Of a DNA stretch of 64,000 nucleotides, positions 18,262 through 27,271 are shown one piece after another. The notes under the pieces were generated by a model. The model was given only the letters and a program-made list of their open reading frames with translations. It ran no database searches and was not told where the DNA came from. Origin of the DNA: an uncultured Muribaculaceae bacterium (GTDB lineage: Bacteria > Bacteroidota > Bacteroidia > Bacteroidales > Muribaculaceae); contig CAUBJF010000001.1 of assembly GCA_958436175.1 (NCBI GenBank), forward strand, positions 434,001-498,000. Reading direction: 5' to 3'. A program made the translations under genes and the position numbers. The number at the start of each line of letters is the position of its first letter. Within the stretch, counting starts at the first letter, position 1.

Positions 18262-19737
18262 TCAACCCACGGAACCTTCGAGGGTTATCGAAAGCAATTT
18301 CTGAGCCTCGACGGCGAACTCCATCGGCAGCTTGTTCATCACTTCCTTGGCATAGCCGTTGACAATCAGGGCAACAGCTTCCTCTGTCGGGATGCCTCGC
18401 TGATTGCAGTAGAATATCTGTTGTTCGGAAATCTTGGAAGTGGTGGCCTCATGCTCGACCACCGCGCTGTTGTTCCCTACGTCTATGACAGGGAATGTAT
18501 GCGCGCCGCAAGTGCCGCTTAGTAGCAGCGAGTCGCACTGCGTATAGTTTCGCGCATTGACAGCCTCCTTGGCCACCTTGACAAGGCCACGGTAGCTGTT
18601 CTGGCTATGACCTGCGGAGATACCCTTGCTGACAATGGTGGAGCGCGTATTCGCGCCTATGTGTATCATCTTTGTACCTGTGTCGGCCTGCTGGCGGTTG
18701 TTGGTGACAGCCACGGAATAGAATTCGCCCGTAGAACCGTCGCCGGCAAGTATGCACGAAGGATATTTCCACGTGATAGCCGACCCGGTCTCGACCTGTG
18801 TCCAGGACAGTTTCGAACCGTCGCCACGACAAAGGCCACGCTTGGTTACGAAGTTATAGACACCGCCACGCCCTTCGGCATCGCCGGCATACCAGTTCTG
18901 TACCGTGCTGTACTTGACCTCCGCATGGTCTTCGACGATAATCTCGACAATAGCTGCATGGAGCTGGTTTTCGTCGCGCATAGGAGCAGTGCAGCCTTCG
19001 AGGTAGCTGACATAGGCTTCGTCGTCGGCCACGATAAGGGTACGCTCAAACTGTCCCGTACCGGCGGAGTTGATACGGAAATAAGTCGAGAGCTCCATTG
19101 GGCAACGAACCCCCTTCGGAATATAGACAAAGGAACCGTCTGAGAATACAGCCGAATTGAGGGCTGCATAGAAATTGTCGCGATAGCTGACGACCTTGCC
19201 AAGATACTTGCGGACGAGGTCGGGATAGTTCTTGACAGCCTCGCTGAACGAACAGAATATGATGCCCAACTCGGCAAGCCGTTCGCGATGGGTTGTATTG
19301 ACCGAAACAGAGTCGAGTACGGCATCGACAGCCATTCCGCTGAGGGCTTTCTGCTCCTGCACCGGAATACCGAGACGGTTGAAAGTATCGATAATCTTAG
19401 GATCTACCTCGTCGAGACTCTTTGGGCCTTCTTTTTTCTTGGGGGCCGCGAAATAGCTTATCGCCTGGAAATCCATCTCAGGGATCTTAAGATGTGCCCA
19501 TGTCGGAGGTGTAAGGGTCTGCCAGTAGCGGAAAGCTTTGAGGCGGAATTCCAGCAGCCACTCCGGCTCTTCCTTCTTACGGGATATGAGACGGACAACC
19601 TCTTCGTTGAGACCTGCCGGAATGATGTCGGTATCGATATCGGAAGTAAAGCCGTACTTGTATTCGCCGCCTGTTGCCGCCGATATGGTATCGAGTTCGC
19701 TTTCGGAGCGTATATCTGTATTTGAATCCGTGTTCAT
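18262..19737 (-). CDS. sufB: SufB, Fe-S scaffold subunit
   Basis: 491-aa scaffold protein on which Fe-S clusters are assembled with SufC and SufD. Strong family features are KGVRCPMELSTYFRINSAGTGQFERTLIVAD (quoted in parts: KGVRCPMELSTYFRIN and GQFERTLIVAD), LEGCTAP with its conserved Cys, and SCILAGDGSTGEFYSVAVTN. The N terminus carries extra acidic and serine residues. The gene follows cvpA by 26 bp and is probably transcribed from the cvpA promoter. Confidence 0.8.
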   Translation of the reverse strand: MNTDSNTDIRSESELDTISAATGGEYKYGFTSDIDTDIIPAGLNEEVVRLISRKKEEPEWLLEFRLKAFRYWQTLTPPTWAHLKIPEMDFQAISYFAAPKKKEGPKSLDEVDPKIIDTFNRLGIPVQEQKALSGMAVDAVLDSVSVNTTHRERLAELGIIFCSFSEAVKNYPDLVRKYLGKVVSYRDNFYAALNSAVFSDGSFVYIPKGVRCPMELSTYFRINSAGTGQFERTLIVADDEAYVSYLEGCTAPMRDENQLHAAIVEIIVEDHAEVKYSTVQNWYAGDAEGRGGVYNFVTKRGLCRGDGSKLSWTQVETGSAITWKYPSCILAGDGSTGEFYSVAVTNNRQQADTGTKMIHIGANTRSTIVSKGISAGHSQNSYRGLVKVAKEAVNARNYTQCDSLLLSGTCGAHTFPVIDVGNNSAVVEHEATTSKISEQQIFYCNQRGIPTEEAVALIVNGYAKEVMNKLPMEFAVEAQKLLSITLEGSVG

Positions 19738-19763
19738 GTCAGTTTAATAAGCTTTGGCAGCTT

Positions 19764-20240
19764 TCATTGTTTAACGATATATCCTGCAAGCCTGGGAGCC
19801 AAATCGACTGAGAACTCCCTCCATGGTCTGTCTTTACGGCAGAATGCGTCGCGATCCGACGGGCATACGGCAAGATAGATATTCAGCACCACGCTGAACA
19901 GAATCAGCCACTCGGCGACACGGAAGACAGCACCGGCAATACGGTCGAAAGGCCGCAGCTTCATCGCAGAGACAGCCGCCCCGAACAGCCGCGCCAACAG
20001 GATGACAAGAAGATAGGTACCCAGGAAAACAAGCGCATAGCATATGACTCTCAGAAGAGTCTCATGCTCGGTACCATGGCTTATCACAATGTCGGCAATA
20101 GTGCCGCCGAAAAGCCGGCAAACTACGATGGCGGCGACAACCGCCGCAATAGCCCCTATCTGCGCCACTATGCCTTTGAGGGCTCCTGTGACGGCTGCGA
20201 TGACGACGATGGCAAGGATTATAATGTCGATTGCATTCAT
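19764..20240 (-). CDS. cvpA: CvpA family membrane protein
   Basis: 158-aa inner-membrane protein with about four hydrophobic helices (roughly 4-22, 26-45, 62-86, 104-124). The start MNAIDIIILAIVVIAAVTGALKG is quoted only in outline: a hydrophobic first helix followed by a GxxxG-like turn. CvpA proteins affect envelope homeostasis and, in E. coli, colicin V export; the molecular role is unclear. As the first gene of the suf operon it may be co-regulated with Fe-S assembly. Confidence 0.8.
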   Translation of the reverse strand: MNAIDIIILAIVVIAAVTGALKGIVAQIGAIAAVVAAIVVCRLFGGTIADIVISHGTEHETLLRVICYALVFLGTYLLVILLARLFGAAVSAMKLRPFDRIAGAVFRVAEWLILFSVVLNIYLAVCPSDRDAFCRKDRPWREFSVDLAPRLAGYIVKQ

Positions 20241-20281
20241 GTAACTTTGCAGTATCCGGGCAGTTGTTGCACCCGGAACTG

Positions 20282-20289
20282 CAAATTTA
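20282..20289 (-). promoter_or_regulatory. -7 promoter element for cvpA-suf, followed by a leader hairpin
   Basis: TAAATTTG on the minus strand; no good -33 box at standard spacing. Just downstream, TCCGGG/CCCGGA (within 20254-20276), extended by GCAGT/ACTGC, would fold into a hairpin at or near the mRNA 5' end, 15-30 nt before the cvpA start. Confidence 0.5.
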
Positions 20290-20318
20290 CAAAAATATCG
20301 TCAATCAACTACTATATT

Positions 20319-21059
20319 TCACTTAAGACTGAGTTCGAGACGGTGCCAAAGGCATGGAGGCACGAGCTTCCACAATGCTGTAACGACAGCCCAACGCGAG
20401 TCGATATAGGAAATTCGCCGTCCACGCAGCATTGCTTTCTCGATAAGCGGAGCGGCATAGTCGATGCTCATCTCCATAGGGTATGACTCAAGACCTTCGA
20501 GGAGTGGAGTATCAACGAAACCGGGACGTATGTCGGTGATGGCAACGTTGACATGCTGCTGATGTGCGAGCTGGTCGAGGGCCTGAAGAAGATTCCACTG
20601 ATAGCGCTTGGACGCAGAATATACGGCAGACACACCCATGCCCTTGCAGCCTGCTATCGATGTAATTGCCGCGATATGTCCTTTGTGAAGGTTGGCCGTG
20701 AATTTGAAATACTTGTAAGCGGCTATCATTATTTTGGTAAAGCCCACGACGTTGACTGCCATAGTTTCCTCGTCACGGCCGCTGTCGAGCCCGGGATTGT
20801 ACCATCCGCAACCAGCCGAGAACAGAAGATAGTCCATACCATCGATAAGCTCGATGAGCATGTTGAATTTATCTACCGCATCGGGAGCCGTAACGTCCAT
20901 TACCATGTACTCTACCCTGCCGGGGAACTTTTCCTTGATGGCTTTAAGATTTTCTTCGCGACGAGCGGCAATGCCAACACGCCAGCCCAGTCTGGCGAAA
21001 TCGGTAGCTACACGATTCCCGAGTCCCGAAGAGGCACCTATGATGATTATCTTTTTCAT
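20319..21059 (-). CDS. SDR family NAD(P)-dependent oxidoreductase
   Basis: 246-aa short-chain dehydrogenase with the dinucleotide-binding GASSGLG (residues 8-14) after a hydrophobic beta strand, NVVGF in the middle and the catalytic YSASK near residue 150. The C-terminal part is basic and hydrophobic, suggesting membrane association. The substrate cannot be predicted. It overlaps the DUF6048 gene by ATGA and ends the six-gene minus-strand cluster. Confidence 0.88.
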   Translation of the reverse strand: MKKIIIIGASSGLGNRVATDFARLGWRVGIAARREENLKAIKEKFPGRVEYMVMDVTAPDAVDKFNMLIELIDGMDYLLFSAGCGWYNPGLDSGRDEETMAVNVVGFTKIMIAAYKYFKFTANLHKGHIAAITSIAGCKGMGVSAVYSASKRYQWNLLQALDQLAHQQHVNVAITDIRPGFVDTPLLEGLESYPMEMSIDYAAPLIEKAMLRGRRISYIDSRWAVVTALWKLVPPCLWHRLELSLK

Positions 21060-22012
21060 AAATCCGGAGTTATGTCTTTTTCCGATGTCGGGATATCCGA
21101 CACTTCTGTATCTATAACGGCTTCCTCCTTAGGCTTGTTCAGATGCTCCAGTGAAATGGTATAGACCACCGAGAAACTGCCCGATATAGAGCTGTTGCGA
21201 GAGCCGAATCCGGGAATATACCACGGTTCGCCGTATTTTGCGGCACTTTCATGGAGCTTTTTATGGAATTTGAAACTCCATCCTGCCGATATCGGTCCCC
21301 ACAGCTTTACCCTCAGCCCGAGGACAAATTCGAACCAACCCGCTGTCACATGCTGGGAAGGGATAGAGAACTTCTGCGTCTCGCCCCAATATGGAGAATT
21401 GAGAATCACGTCATCGACAGAATAGCTGAAAGGCGAAAATCCGTAGCGCGCGCCTACAAAGAATGAATAGTCAGGGTTAGAGTTGAAAAGGAAATTGTAG
21501 TTCGCACCTATACGGAAATATACGCTCAATGGCGAACGGTAGCGATAGTTGTTGTTCGGGCCTTCATGATCGGCTGTGCCGAGACCGACTTCGAAAACAG
21601 GTTTGTAGCGGTTATGGAGCGACAGTTCGAGAAATGCATCCGCAATACCGTAGTTCTGGCCGAAGATACGCATCACCGGGTCCCAGATATTTACACCAAT
21701 GCTTGCTGCATGAAACAGAGGGTATATCATATGCGGCACCTTCTGGTTTTCCAGTGTCGTGGAATCGGTCCACTCCTTACCGGTGACAGTATCGACATAT
21801 ATGGTGCGACCACGGCTATCGACATAAGATGTCGAACGCTCCCTGATTTTGGCATTGATACGAGCCGTGTCCTCGCGTGTCTCGTTGATGGACTGCGTAG
21901 TCGTAGCCGGAGTGTTGACCGGCGTGATGCGACGCCTTTCCTTGTTGACCTGCGCTTCGGCAAAGACTGCAACGAGCAGGATCATAAGCATTATATACAC
22001 TATACGTCTCAT
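21056..22012 (-). CDS. DUF6048 family outer-membrane protein
   Basis: 318-aa secreted protein with a signal peptide (1-20, ending AEAQ), a Thr/Arg-rich linker (about 22-80) and a C-terminal part rich in aromatic beta strands (FRIGANYNFLFN, GWFEFVLGLRVKLWGPISAGW), consistent with a barrel. I recognise it as DUF6048; function unknown. It is coupled by ATGA to DUF6452 upstream and to the SDR gene downstream. The two DUF families often travel together in Bacteroidales, as I recall, so they may form one envelope unit. Confidence 0.72.
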   Translation of the reverse strand: MRRIVYIMLMILLVAVFAEAQVNKERRRITPVNTPATTTQSINETREDTARINAKIRERSTSYVDSRGRTIYVDTVTGKEWTDSTTLENQKVPHMIYPLFHAASIGVNIWDPVMRIFGQNYGIADAFLELSLHNRYKPVFEVGLGTADHEGPNNNYRYRSPLSVYFRIGANYNFLFNSNPDYSFFVGARYGFSPFSYSVDDVILNSPYWGETQKFSIPSQHVTAGWFEFVLGLRVKLWGPISAGWSFKFHKKLHESAAKYGEPWYIPGFGSRNSSISGSFSVVYTISLEHLNKPKEEAVIDTEVSDIPTSEKDITPDL

Positions 22013-22557
22013 CGTCCGGTCTCCTCTCCTTGTTCAGGTTCGTCGGGATTTTCAGGCGTATCGGGTTCGACCGTTCGGAAATATATCTTTATCCTGGTAA
22101 GGTCTACGTTGGTAATCAACGAATCTACAATCACAACGGAATCCATCAGGTGATCCGTTGCCTTAACCTTGTCAATGTGATAATAGTACATCGCGCCACA
22201 CTCCTCCGAGGCGAAGTATGGCAGACTCGTATAGACGAACTCGATGGTATCGTTGATATCCGGGTCGTCGAGGCCTTCCTGAGTATAATGAAAGCACCAG
22301 GCTGTCGACGACTGTGACGAACGCATCGGCAGGTACAGCTTCGATACTGCCGTTCCGGAGCTGATAAGCACAGAATCGTTGGGAGCACCGACACCGCTTA
22401 TCTGCAAGTTGTTGAGGCTTATAGCTGCACCTGTTGCGGAAGAGTAGAGTTCAGCCAGCGGGATAGCACTCTGGTTGTTGAGACAGCCGTTCGTATTGCA
22501 TCCGACAGCAGTCATCAGTATCACTGCCAAGAAGATAAAGACACTTCTACGGGTCAT
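22009..22557 (-). CDS. DUF6452 family lipoprotein
   Basis: 182-aa predicted lipoprotein (lipobox MTAVGC, Cys near residue 20) with a further pair of cysteines in NTNGCLNNQ and ASEECGAMYYYHID. The tail is acidic and proline-rich (PDTPENPDEPEQGEE). I recognise the layout as DUF6452; function unknown. Translational coupling with the DUF6048 gene suggests that the lipoprotein works with that outer-membrane protein. Confidence 0.7.
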   Translation of the reverse strand: MTRRSVFIFLAVILMTAVGCNTNGCLNNQSAIPLAELYSSATGAAISLNNLQISGVGAPNDSVLISSGTAVSKLYLPMRSSQSSTAWCFHYTQEGLDDPDINDTIEFVYTSLPYFASEECGAMYYYHIDKVKATDHLMDSVVIVDSLITNVDLTRIKIYFRTVEPDTPENPDEPEQGEETGR

Positions 22558-22566
22558 TATTCAGGC

Positions 22567-23079
22567 TTATAAAAGTATCTCGGCAAGAGGTTTGCGCTTC
22601 TTCTCCGGTTCGGTATCGGCAGGATGACCTACCGGGATAATTACCGAGGGAACTATGCCTTCGGGCAACGAAAGACGTTCGCTAAGCACAGCCGGGTCGA
22701 AGTTGCATATCCAGCATGTGCCCAGGCCCAGTGAGGTGGCTGCAAGGCAGATATGCTCTGAAAGGATGGCTATATCGACATCGGCATGATTGTGATTGTC
22801 GAACGGACGCACCCATGCTTCTGCCGGAACCTTGCATACAATGATATACATAGGGGCGGTGCGTACCCATTCGCGTGAATATGAAGCAGCTACAGCCGCA
22901 CTGGCTTCTTCGTCACCGGAGCGCACGACCTTGAGCCGCCAAGGCTGACGGTTGCAGGCACTGGGTGCTATCAAGGCTGCTTCCAGTATCGTCGCGAGGT
23001 CTGTTTCGCTGACAGACTCTGAAGTGTACGAACGGCAAGAGTAGCGTTCGGAAGCAAGTTTGAGGAATCGGTTTTCCAT
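22567..23079 (-). CDS. Nitroreductase family flavoprotein
   Basis: 170-aa FMN-dependent oxidoreductase. The N terminus RYSCRSYTSESVSE and the nearby APSACNRQPWRLKVV are the FMN-binding signature, and the mid region SLGLGTCWICNF is typical. The physiological substrate is unknown. It ends nine bases before the DUF6452 start. Confidence 0.88.
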   Translation of the reverse strand: MENRFLKLASERYSCRSYTSESVSETDLATILEAALIAPSACNRQPWRLKVVRSGDEEASAAVAASYSREWVRTAPMYIIVCKVPAEAWVRPFDNHNHADVDIAILSEHICLAATSLGLGTCWICNFDPAVLSERLSLPEGIVPSVIIPVGHPADTEPEKKRKPLAEILL

Positions 23080-23110
23080 ATTGTGTCGGAAGATATTCGT
23101 TTATACTGTA

Positions 23111-24079
23111 TCAAGGTTCGTCCGGGCCCAGAATCTCTTCAATCTCGTAGTCATTGCGTTTGGGAGAGTTGCGAACCACAAGTTCGCCGACAAAACCGGC
23201 AAGGAAGAGCTGGGAGCCTAGAAGCATAAGGACAAGCGACAGATAGAAATACGGAGAGTCTGTGACAAGAATATAATGAGCACCGGTGTGCATGTTGTAG
23301 AGCTTGGTGGCACCGACAACAATGACAGCTATAAAGCCGAGAAAGAACATAAGGCTTCCGAGCAACCCGAAGAGGTGCATTGGCTTCTTGCCGAACTTAC
23401 CTGTGAACCAAAGCGTCGCAAGATCAAGGTAACCATTGACAAAACGGTCGAGGCCGAACTTAGTATGTCCGTACTTGCGCGCCTGGTGATGGACCACTTT
23501 CTCGCCTATACGCGAAAAACCGGCGAGTTTGGCCAGGTAAGGGATATACCGGTGCATGTCGCCATAGACTTCAATATGCTTTACTACGACGTTACGATAA
23601 GCCTTCAGGCCACAGTTGAAGTCATGGAGATTATGTATTCCGCTGACACGTCGGGCGGTAGCGTTGAAAAGCTTAGTAGGGATAGTCTTCGACAGAGGGT
23701 CGTAACGCTTCTTCTTGTAGCCGGAGACAAGGTCGTAGCGCTCCTCGGTAATCATGCGGTACAGTTCAGGTATCTCATCGGGACTGTCCTGAAGGTCGGC
23801 ATCCATTGTGATGACGACGTCGCCCTGAGCCATGCGGAAGCCTGTGTTGAGTGCCGGACTTTTGCCATAGTTACGGCGGAACGAAGCTCCACGGACATGT
23901 TCGGGGTCAGCGTCTCGCAACTGGCGTATCACTTTCCAAGAGTCGTCCGTAGAACCGTCGTCGACATAAATTATCTCATAGCTGAACCCGTTTGCATCCA
24001 TCACTTTCGCTATCCACTGCGAAAGTTCCGGAAGCGATTCTGCTTCATTGTAAAGAGGGATGACAACTGATATATCCAT
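23111..24079 (-). CDS. Family 2 glycosyltransferase, polyprenyl-phosphate type, with membrane anchor
   Basis: 322-aa GT-A fold transferase. It begins ISVVIPLYNEAESLPEL, has the metal-binding MDADLQDSPDEIPE, and ends with two transmembrane helices (about 230-255 and 270-295). This is the DPMS/GtrB/ArnC layout that loads a sugar onto undecaprenyl or dolichyl phosphate at the inner membrane. The sugar cannot be read from sequence. It follows the DUF4199 membrane protein by 29 bp. Confidence 0.9.
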   Translation of the reverse strand: MDISVVIPLYNEAESLPELSQWIAKVMDANGFSYEIIYVDDGSTDDSWKVIRQLRDADPEHVRGASFRRNYGKSPALNTGFRMAQGDVVITMDADLQDSPDEIPELYRMITEERYDLVSGYKKKRYDPLSKTIPTKLFNATARRVSGIHNLHDFNCGLKAYRNVVVKHIEVYGDMHRYIPYLAKLAGFSRIGEKVVHHQARKYGHTKFGLDRFVNGYLDLATLWFTGKFGKKPMHLFGLLGSLMFFLGFIAVIVVGATKLYNMHTGAHYILVTDSPYFYLSLVLMLLGSQLFLAGFVGELVVRNSPKRNDYEIEEILGPDEP

Positions 24080-24108
24080 TTTTCAGTATGCAAGAAAAAA
24101 CTTTGAAA

Positions 24109-24711
24109 TCAGGAGTCCGGGTAGAGACGTTTGAGCAGGCGCTCACGTCTCGGCTGGGACGAATAGCGCACCTTAACCGTGACAGCTTCTACAAAACCAA
24201 TTACGAATCCGCAGAAAATATTGAATATCAATGTCTGGGACACGACTTCGGTAGCAGAAGGCACACCGTTGTGTTTCCTGATATTTTCTATAGTCTGAGC
24301 CCACTGGTCACCCTCGGGAGTCCCGGTAGAGCGAAATGTATCGACGGCAGTCTGTAGCTGCTCCCCTACGAATCCTGGTGCGACAAAGCGCAGCAGCAGG
24401 TAGATGACGACAGCCTGAATGGCAGCGCCAAAGAAAAACATAGCCAATGTCTCCGCCCAGAGTTCGGGCAGTCCGAGCTGAAAGGAATTCTCGGCATAGC
24501 TGCGGCGCAGAAGAGCATAGACGAAGAACAACAGGAAAATGCTTCCTGCCCAAACGAGAAATCCGAATATACCGGAGGTAGTGCCCAACCCTGTGAAAAC
24601 GGCGAGAGCTGTCAGAAATGCGCCTATGAGAAGGCCGTTTTCGGCCGAACGCTGTATGATGCTCCGTGGCGGTGGTAGTGATGGCATATAGTTGATATCT
24701 TCTTCTTTCAA
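24109..24711 (-). CDS. DUF4199 family membrane protein
   Basis: 200-aa integral membrane protein with four hydrophobic segments (about 26-46, 49-68, 87-108, 162-182) and a variable loop between the third and fourth. DUF4199 proteins are widespread in Bacteroidetes, often beside a GT2 gene as here, with no proven function. It is the first gene of the minus cluster; a near-consensus -7 element (TATCTTCG, 24723-24716) overlaps its start region, and no better promoter was found. Confidence 0.78.
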   Translation of the reverse strand: MKEEDINYMPSLPPPRSIIQRSAENGLLIGAFLTALAVFTGLGTTSGIFGFLVWAGSIFLLFFVYALLRRSYAENSFQLGLPELWAETLAMFFFGAAIQAVVIYLLLRFVAPGFVGEQLQTAVDTFRSTGTPEGDQWAQTIENIRKHNGVPSATEVVSQTLIFNIFCGFVIGFVEAVTVKVRYSSQPRRERLLKRLYPDS

Positions 24712-24736
24712 AGTGCGAAGATACGAACTTTTTTGT

Positions 24737-24744
24737 TACATTTG
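24737..24744 (+). promoter_or_regulatory. -7 promoter element for the YbjN-like gene
   Basis: TACATTTG, 57 bp before ATG 24801, in the divergent gap between DUF4199 (minus) and the YbjN-like gene (plus). No convincing -33 box. Confidence 0.5.
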
Positions 24745-24800
24745 CAAGCCTTTGCCACTGAAAGGTGCGGCAGGCAGTCCTATCCTCATTCCATATATTT

Positions 24801-25193
24801 ATGAAATCTATCGACAGAAACCTGATACGCTCTTATCTCGAAGAACTCAACATAACGACCAATATCGACGACGACGGCGACCTCGCTGTTCTCCAGACTG
24901 CCGACGACTATTTCCCACACGATGTCGTAATCTACATTGTTGTCAACAGGAACCGTCTTTCGTACTTCGCGGGGGCTTCAGACTATAAGCCGGAAGGAGA
25001 CCCCTTGGTGCTGGCCAACAGACACAATTGCCGCCGGAACCTGCCTATGGCAGTGGTTCGCGACGGCAATATACGTATGGAATGCTCTTTCCTTCTCGAC
25101 GAGGAAGTATCGAAGGAATATATCGTCGAAAACTGCATCAAGATGGCACTCGGCTCTATCTGGAATGCCTTCGTCACCCTCGAAAAGGACTGA
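24801..25193 (+). CDS. Small YbjN-like protein
   Basis: 130-aa cytosolic protein with no signal or membrane segment. The pattern of an N-terminal helix (IRSYLEELNI), acidic turn (DDDGDLAVL), beta strands and a helix with NxxIKMALG-like residues near the C terminus resembles the YbjN/type III secretion chaperone fold. An upstream in-frame ATG (24765) is less likely, because the 24801 start sits a normal distance from the promoter. Function unknown; a monocistronic gene that converges on the phosphorylase gene with one base between stops. Confidence 0.6.
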   Translation: MKSIDRNLIRSYLEELNITTNIDDDGDLAVLQTADDYFPHDVVIYIVVNRNRLSYFAGASDYKPEGDPLVLANRHNCRRNLPMAVVRDGNIRMECSFLLDEEVSKEYIVENCIKMALGSIWNAFVTLEKD

Positions 25194-25194
25194 A

Positions 25195-26070
25195 TCAGAT
25201 TCTTTCGAGAACTGTTGCAATCAGGTCGCGTATGCCCTGCTTGTAGTTGGGGTTGGCATCCGTCTTGAAACGGTTCGCGATGATGGAGCATACCGTCATG
25301 CAACGATGACCCATCAGGCGGCCGAGACCTGCGAGAGGCGCACTCTCCATCTCGTAGTTGGTGATACGACGTCCTTCGAACTCAAAGGCCTCTATACGAC
25401 GGTTGAGGTCGGGGTTGGCAAGATGCAGGCGCAGCTCGCGACCCTGGGGACCATAGAATCCTACAGCCGAAATCGTATTGCCTCGGACCATGTCGTTGCC
25501 GCAGATGCGGTCGACAAGCTCGCGGTCGGCATCGACAACATAAGGCTTCGCCCAAAGCGGATTCCAGCCTGTGTGCTTGCAAAGGGCTTCCTCGAACGCG
25601 AGGTCGGCAACACTGTTGCGTCCGGCATAGTAGTTAAGTACCCCGTCAAAGCCTATTGACTTCTCGGCAATTACTGGTGTACCAAGCGACAAATCGGGCT
25701 GCAACGCTCCGGATGTGCCTATACGGACCATCGAAAGGCTGCGTGTCGTCTCGCGGACTTCGCGAGTCGCGAAGTCGATATTTGCGAGAGCATCGAGTTC
25801 ATTGATGACGATATCGATGTTATCGGGACCGATACCGTGGCTGAGACACATGATGGGCTTGCCATGATATGTACCCCCGATGGTATGGAATTCACGCGAA
25901 GAGACTTCGAATTCCTTTTTGTCGAAGAAGGAGGCGACCATGTCGACACGTGCTGGATCTCCGACCAGTATTATATTGTCGGTAAGCTGCGAGGGATGCA
26001 GGTGAAGATGGAATACGGTACCGTCGGGGTTGATAATGAGCTCGGACTCTGGTATGATTCTGGGTGCCAT
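25195..26070 (-). CDS. Nucleoside phosphorylase (uridine phosphorylase-like)
   Basis: 291-aa enzyme of the PNP/UDP family, which splits nucleosides with phosphate in salvage. Signatures are ILVGDPARVDMVA (phosphate site), GTYHGKPIMCLSHGIGPDN and VRIGTSGALQPDL. The C-terminal NYEMESAPLAGLGRLMGH contains the ribose-binding ME pair. It is longer than E. coli Udp (253 aa), as is usual in Bacteroidetes. Substrate preference between uridine and purine nucleosides is uncertain. Confidence 0.85.
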   Translation of the reverse strand: MAPRIIPESELIINPDGTVFHLHLHPSQLTDNIILVGDPARVDMVASFFDKKEFEVSSREFHTIGGTYHGKPIMCLSHGIGPDNIDIVINELDALANIDFATREVRETTRSLSMVRIGTSGALQPDLSLGTPVIAEKSIGFDGVLNYYAGRNSVADLAFEEALCKHTGWNPLWAKPYVVDADRELVDRICGNDMVRGNTISAVGFYGPQGRELRLHLANPDLNRRIEAFEFEGRRITNYEMESAPLAGLGRLMGHRCMTVCSIIANRFKTDANPNYKQGIRDLIATVLERI

Positions 26071-26104
26071 TTCGTTTTATGTTAGCAGTAATGTATAATA
26101 GAAA

Positions 26105-26117
26105 CGTCTGAGAGACG
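26105..26117 (-). terminator. Weak terminator after dprA
   Basis: Minus-strand CGTCT/AGACG stem with a 3-nt loop followed by TTTCTATT, 25 bp past the dprA stop. Confidence 0.3.
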
Positions 26118-26141
26118 CCAAAAGATTTTGACAAGGTAATT

Positions 26142-27260
26142 TCAGCCGGATATGATGGTGTATCGTCCACCTGGAAGGGCTATGAGGACATCATTCATCT
26201 CCAAATCGAAAAGCAGGCTACTGAGATGCGAATATGACATTCCTGTTGCCACACAAATATCGTTGACGGTCGCTTCGGGATGCTCACGGATAAATTTCAC
26301 AAGTGCCTCCTGCTCCTCCGGAAGGGTGAATTCCATCTCTTTCTGTTTCCCTTCAGCCTTACATTCAGATTTCCAGCCCAAAGCCTCGATAAGGTCGTCG
26401 GCATCGCGTAGCAACTGGGCTCCTTGCCGGGCGATAAGGTCGTTGCAACCACGGCTGTAGGTGTCGAAAGTGCGGCCGGGGACAGCCATAACATCACGGT
26501 TGTATGCTCCGGCTATGGCCGCTGTCGACATTGCACCACCGTGACGGTCGCTCTCGACAACAACAGTCACATCGGCCAGTCCGGCCACTATTCTGTTTCG
26601 TGCAAGGAAATTGCCTCGATGGATAGCATCGCATGAGCGATACTCGGTCAGCAGTGCGCCCCTGTCACGTATGATACGCCTTGCCTCGTCGCGATGGTCG
26701 GCCGGATATACGGTATTCAGCCCATGTGCGAAGACGGCGCACGTCGGAATGCCTTCGGCAAGAGCGGCTTTATGGGCTGCTATGTCAATTCCGTAAGCAA
26801 GACCGCTTATAATCATAAGGCTGTCGAGACGTTCGGCGAGGTCGCGGACAAGACGGGAGGTAAACTCGATACCATAAGCCGTGCTATGGCGCGTTCCGAC
26901 AATGGAAACAATATGACGAAGGTTGAGGTCACCGTCGCCGAGTGCATAAAGAAGCACAGGAGCGTCGTCACATTCAAGCAGCCGTGCCGGGAAGACACTA
27001 TCAGTATAAAATAATGTCTTTATATGGTTATTGACAACAAACTCGGCTTCAGCAGCAGCTTTTGTGAGGGCTTCGCGACGACGTTGCTCCGAAAAGGTAT
27101 CGGGTCGCAGAGAAGTGATGGACGAGAGAGCCGATGGCGAGAACTCGAAGAACTCAGAGCTTCCTACCCCCTTGTCCGCAAGCTTCTTCGCCGTGCCAAG
27201 GTTTATTCCTCGGTATGACGCGAATGCTATGCGTGCGACAAGTTGGTCGTGCTCTGTCAT
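26142..27260 (-). CDS. dprA: DprA/Smf, DNA-processing protein
   Basis: 372-aa protein that binds incoming single-stranded DNA and loads RecA in natural transformation. The Rossmann core is clear (SIVGTRHSTAYG, MIISGLAYGIDIAAHKAAL, TCAVFAHGLNTVYPADHR). An N-terminal helix-hairpin-helix part and a C-terminal winged-helix domain (VNDICVATGMSYSHLSSLLFDLEMNDVL, shown in part as SHLSSLLFDLEM) complete the family layout. It is the last gene of an operon with envelope genes; no other competence gene is in the window. Confidence 0.8.
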   Translation of the reverse strand: MTEHDQLVARIAFASYRGINLGTAKKLADKGVGSSEFFEFSPSALSSITSLRPDTFSEQRRREALTKAAAEAEFVVNNHIKTLFYTDSVFPARLLECDDAPVLLYALGDGDLNLRHIVSIVGTRHSTAYGIEFTSRLVRDLAERLDSLMIISGLAYGIDIAAHKAALAEGIPTCAVFAHGLNTVYPADHRDEARRIIRDRGALLTEYRSCDAIHRGNFLARNRIVAGLADVTVVVESDRHGGAMSTAAIAGAYNRDVMAVPGRTFDTYSRGCNDLIARQGAQLLRDADDLIEALGWKSECKAEGKQKEMEFTLPEEQEALVKFIREHPEATVNDICVATGMSYSHLSSLLFDLEMNDVLIALPGGRYTIISG

Positions 27261-27271
27261 ATTTTTGTGGT

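Noticed and set aside
17476..18522. 348-codon open frame opposite sufC and sufB
   Set aside because: Both sense genes are certain; the antisense frame crosses their junction.
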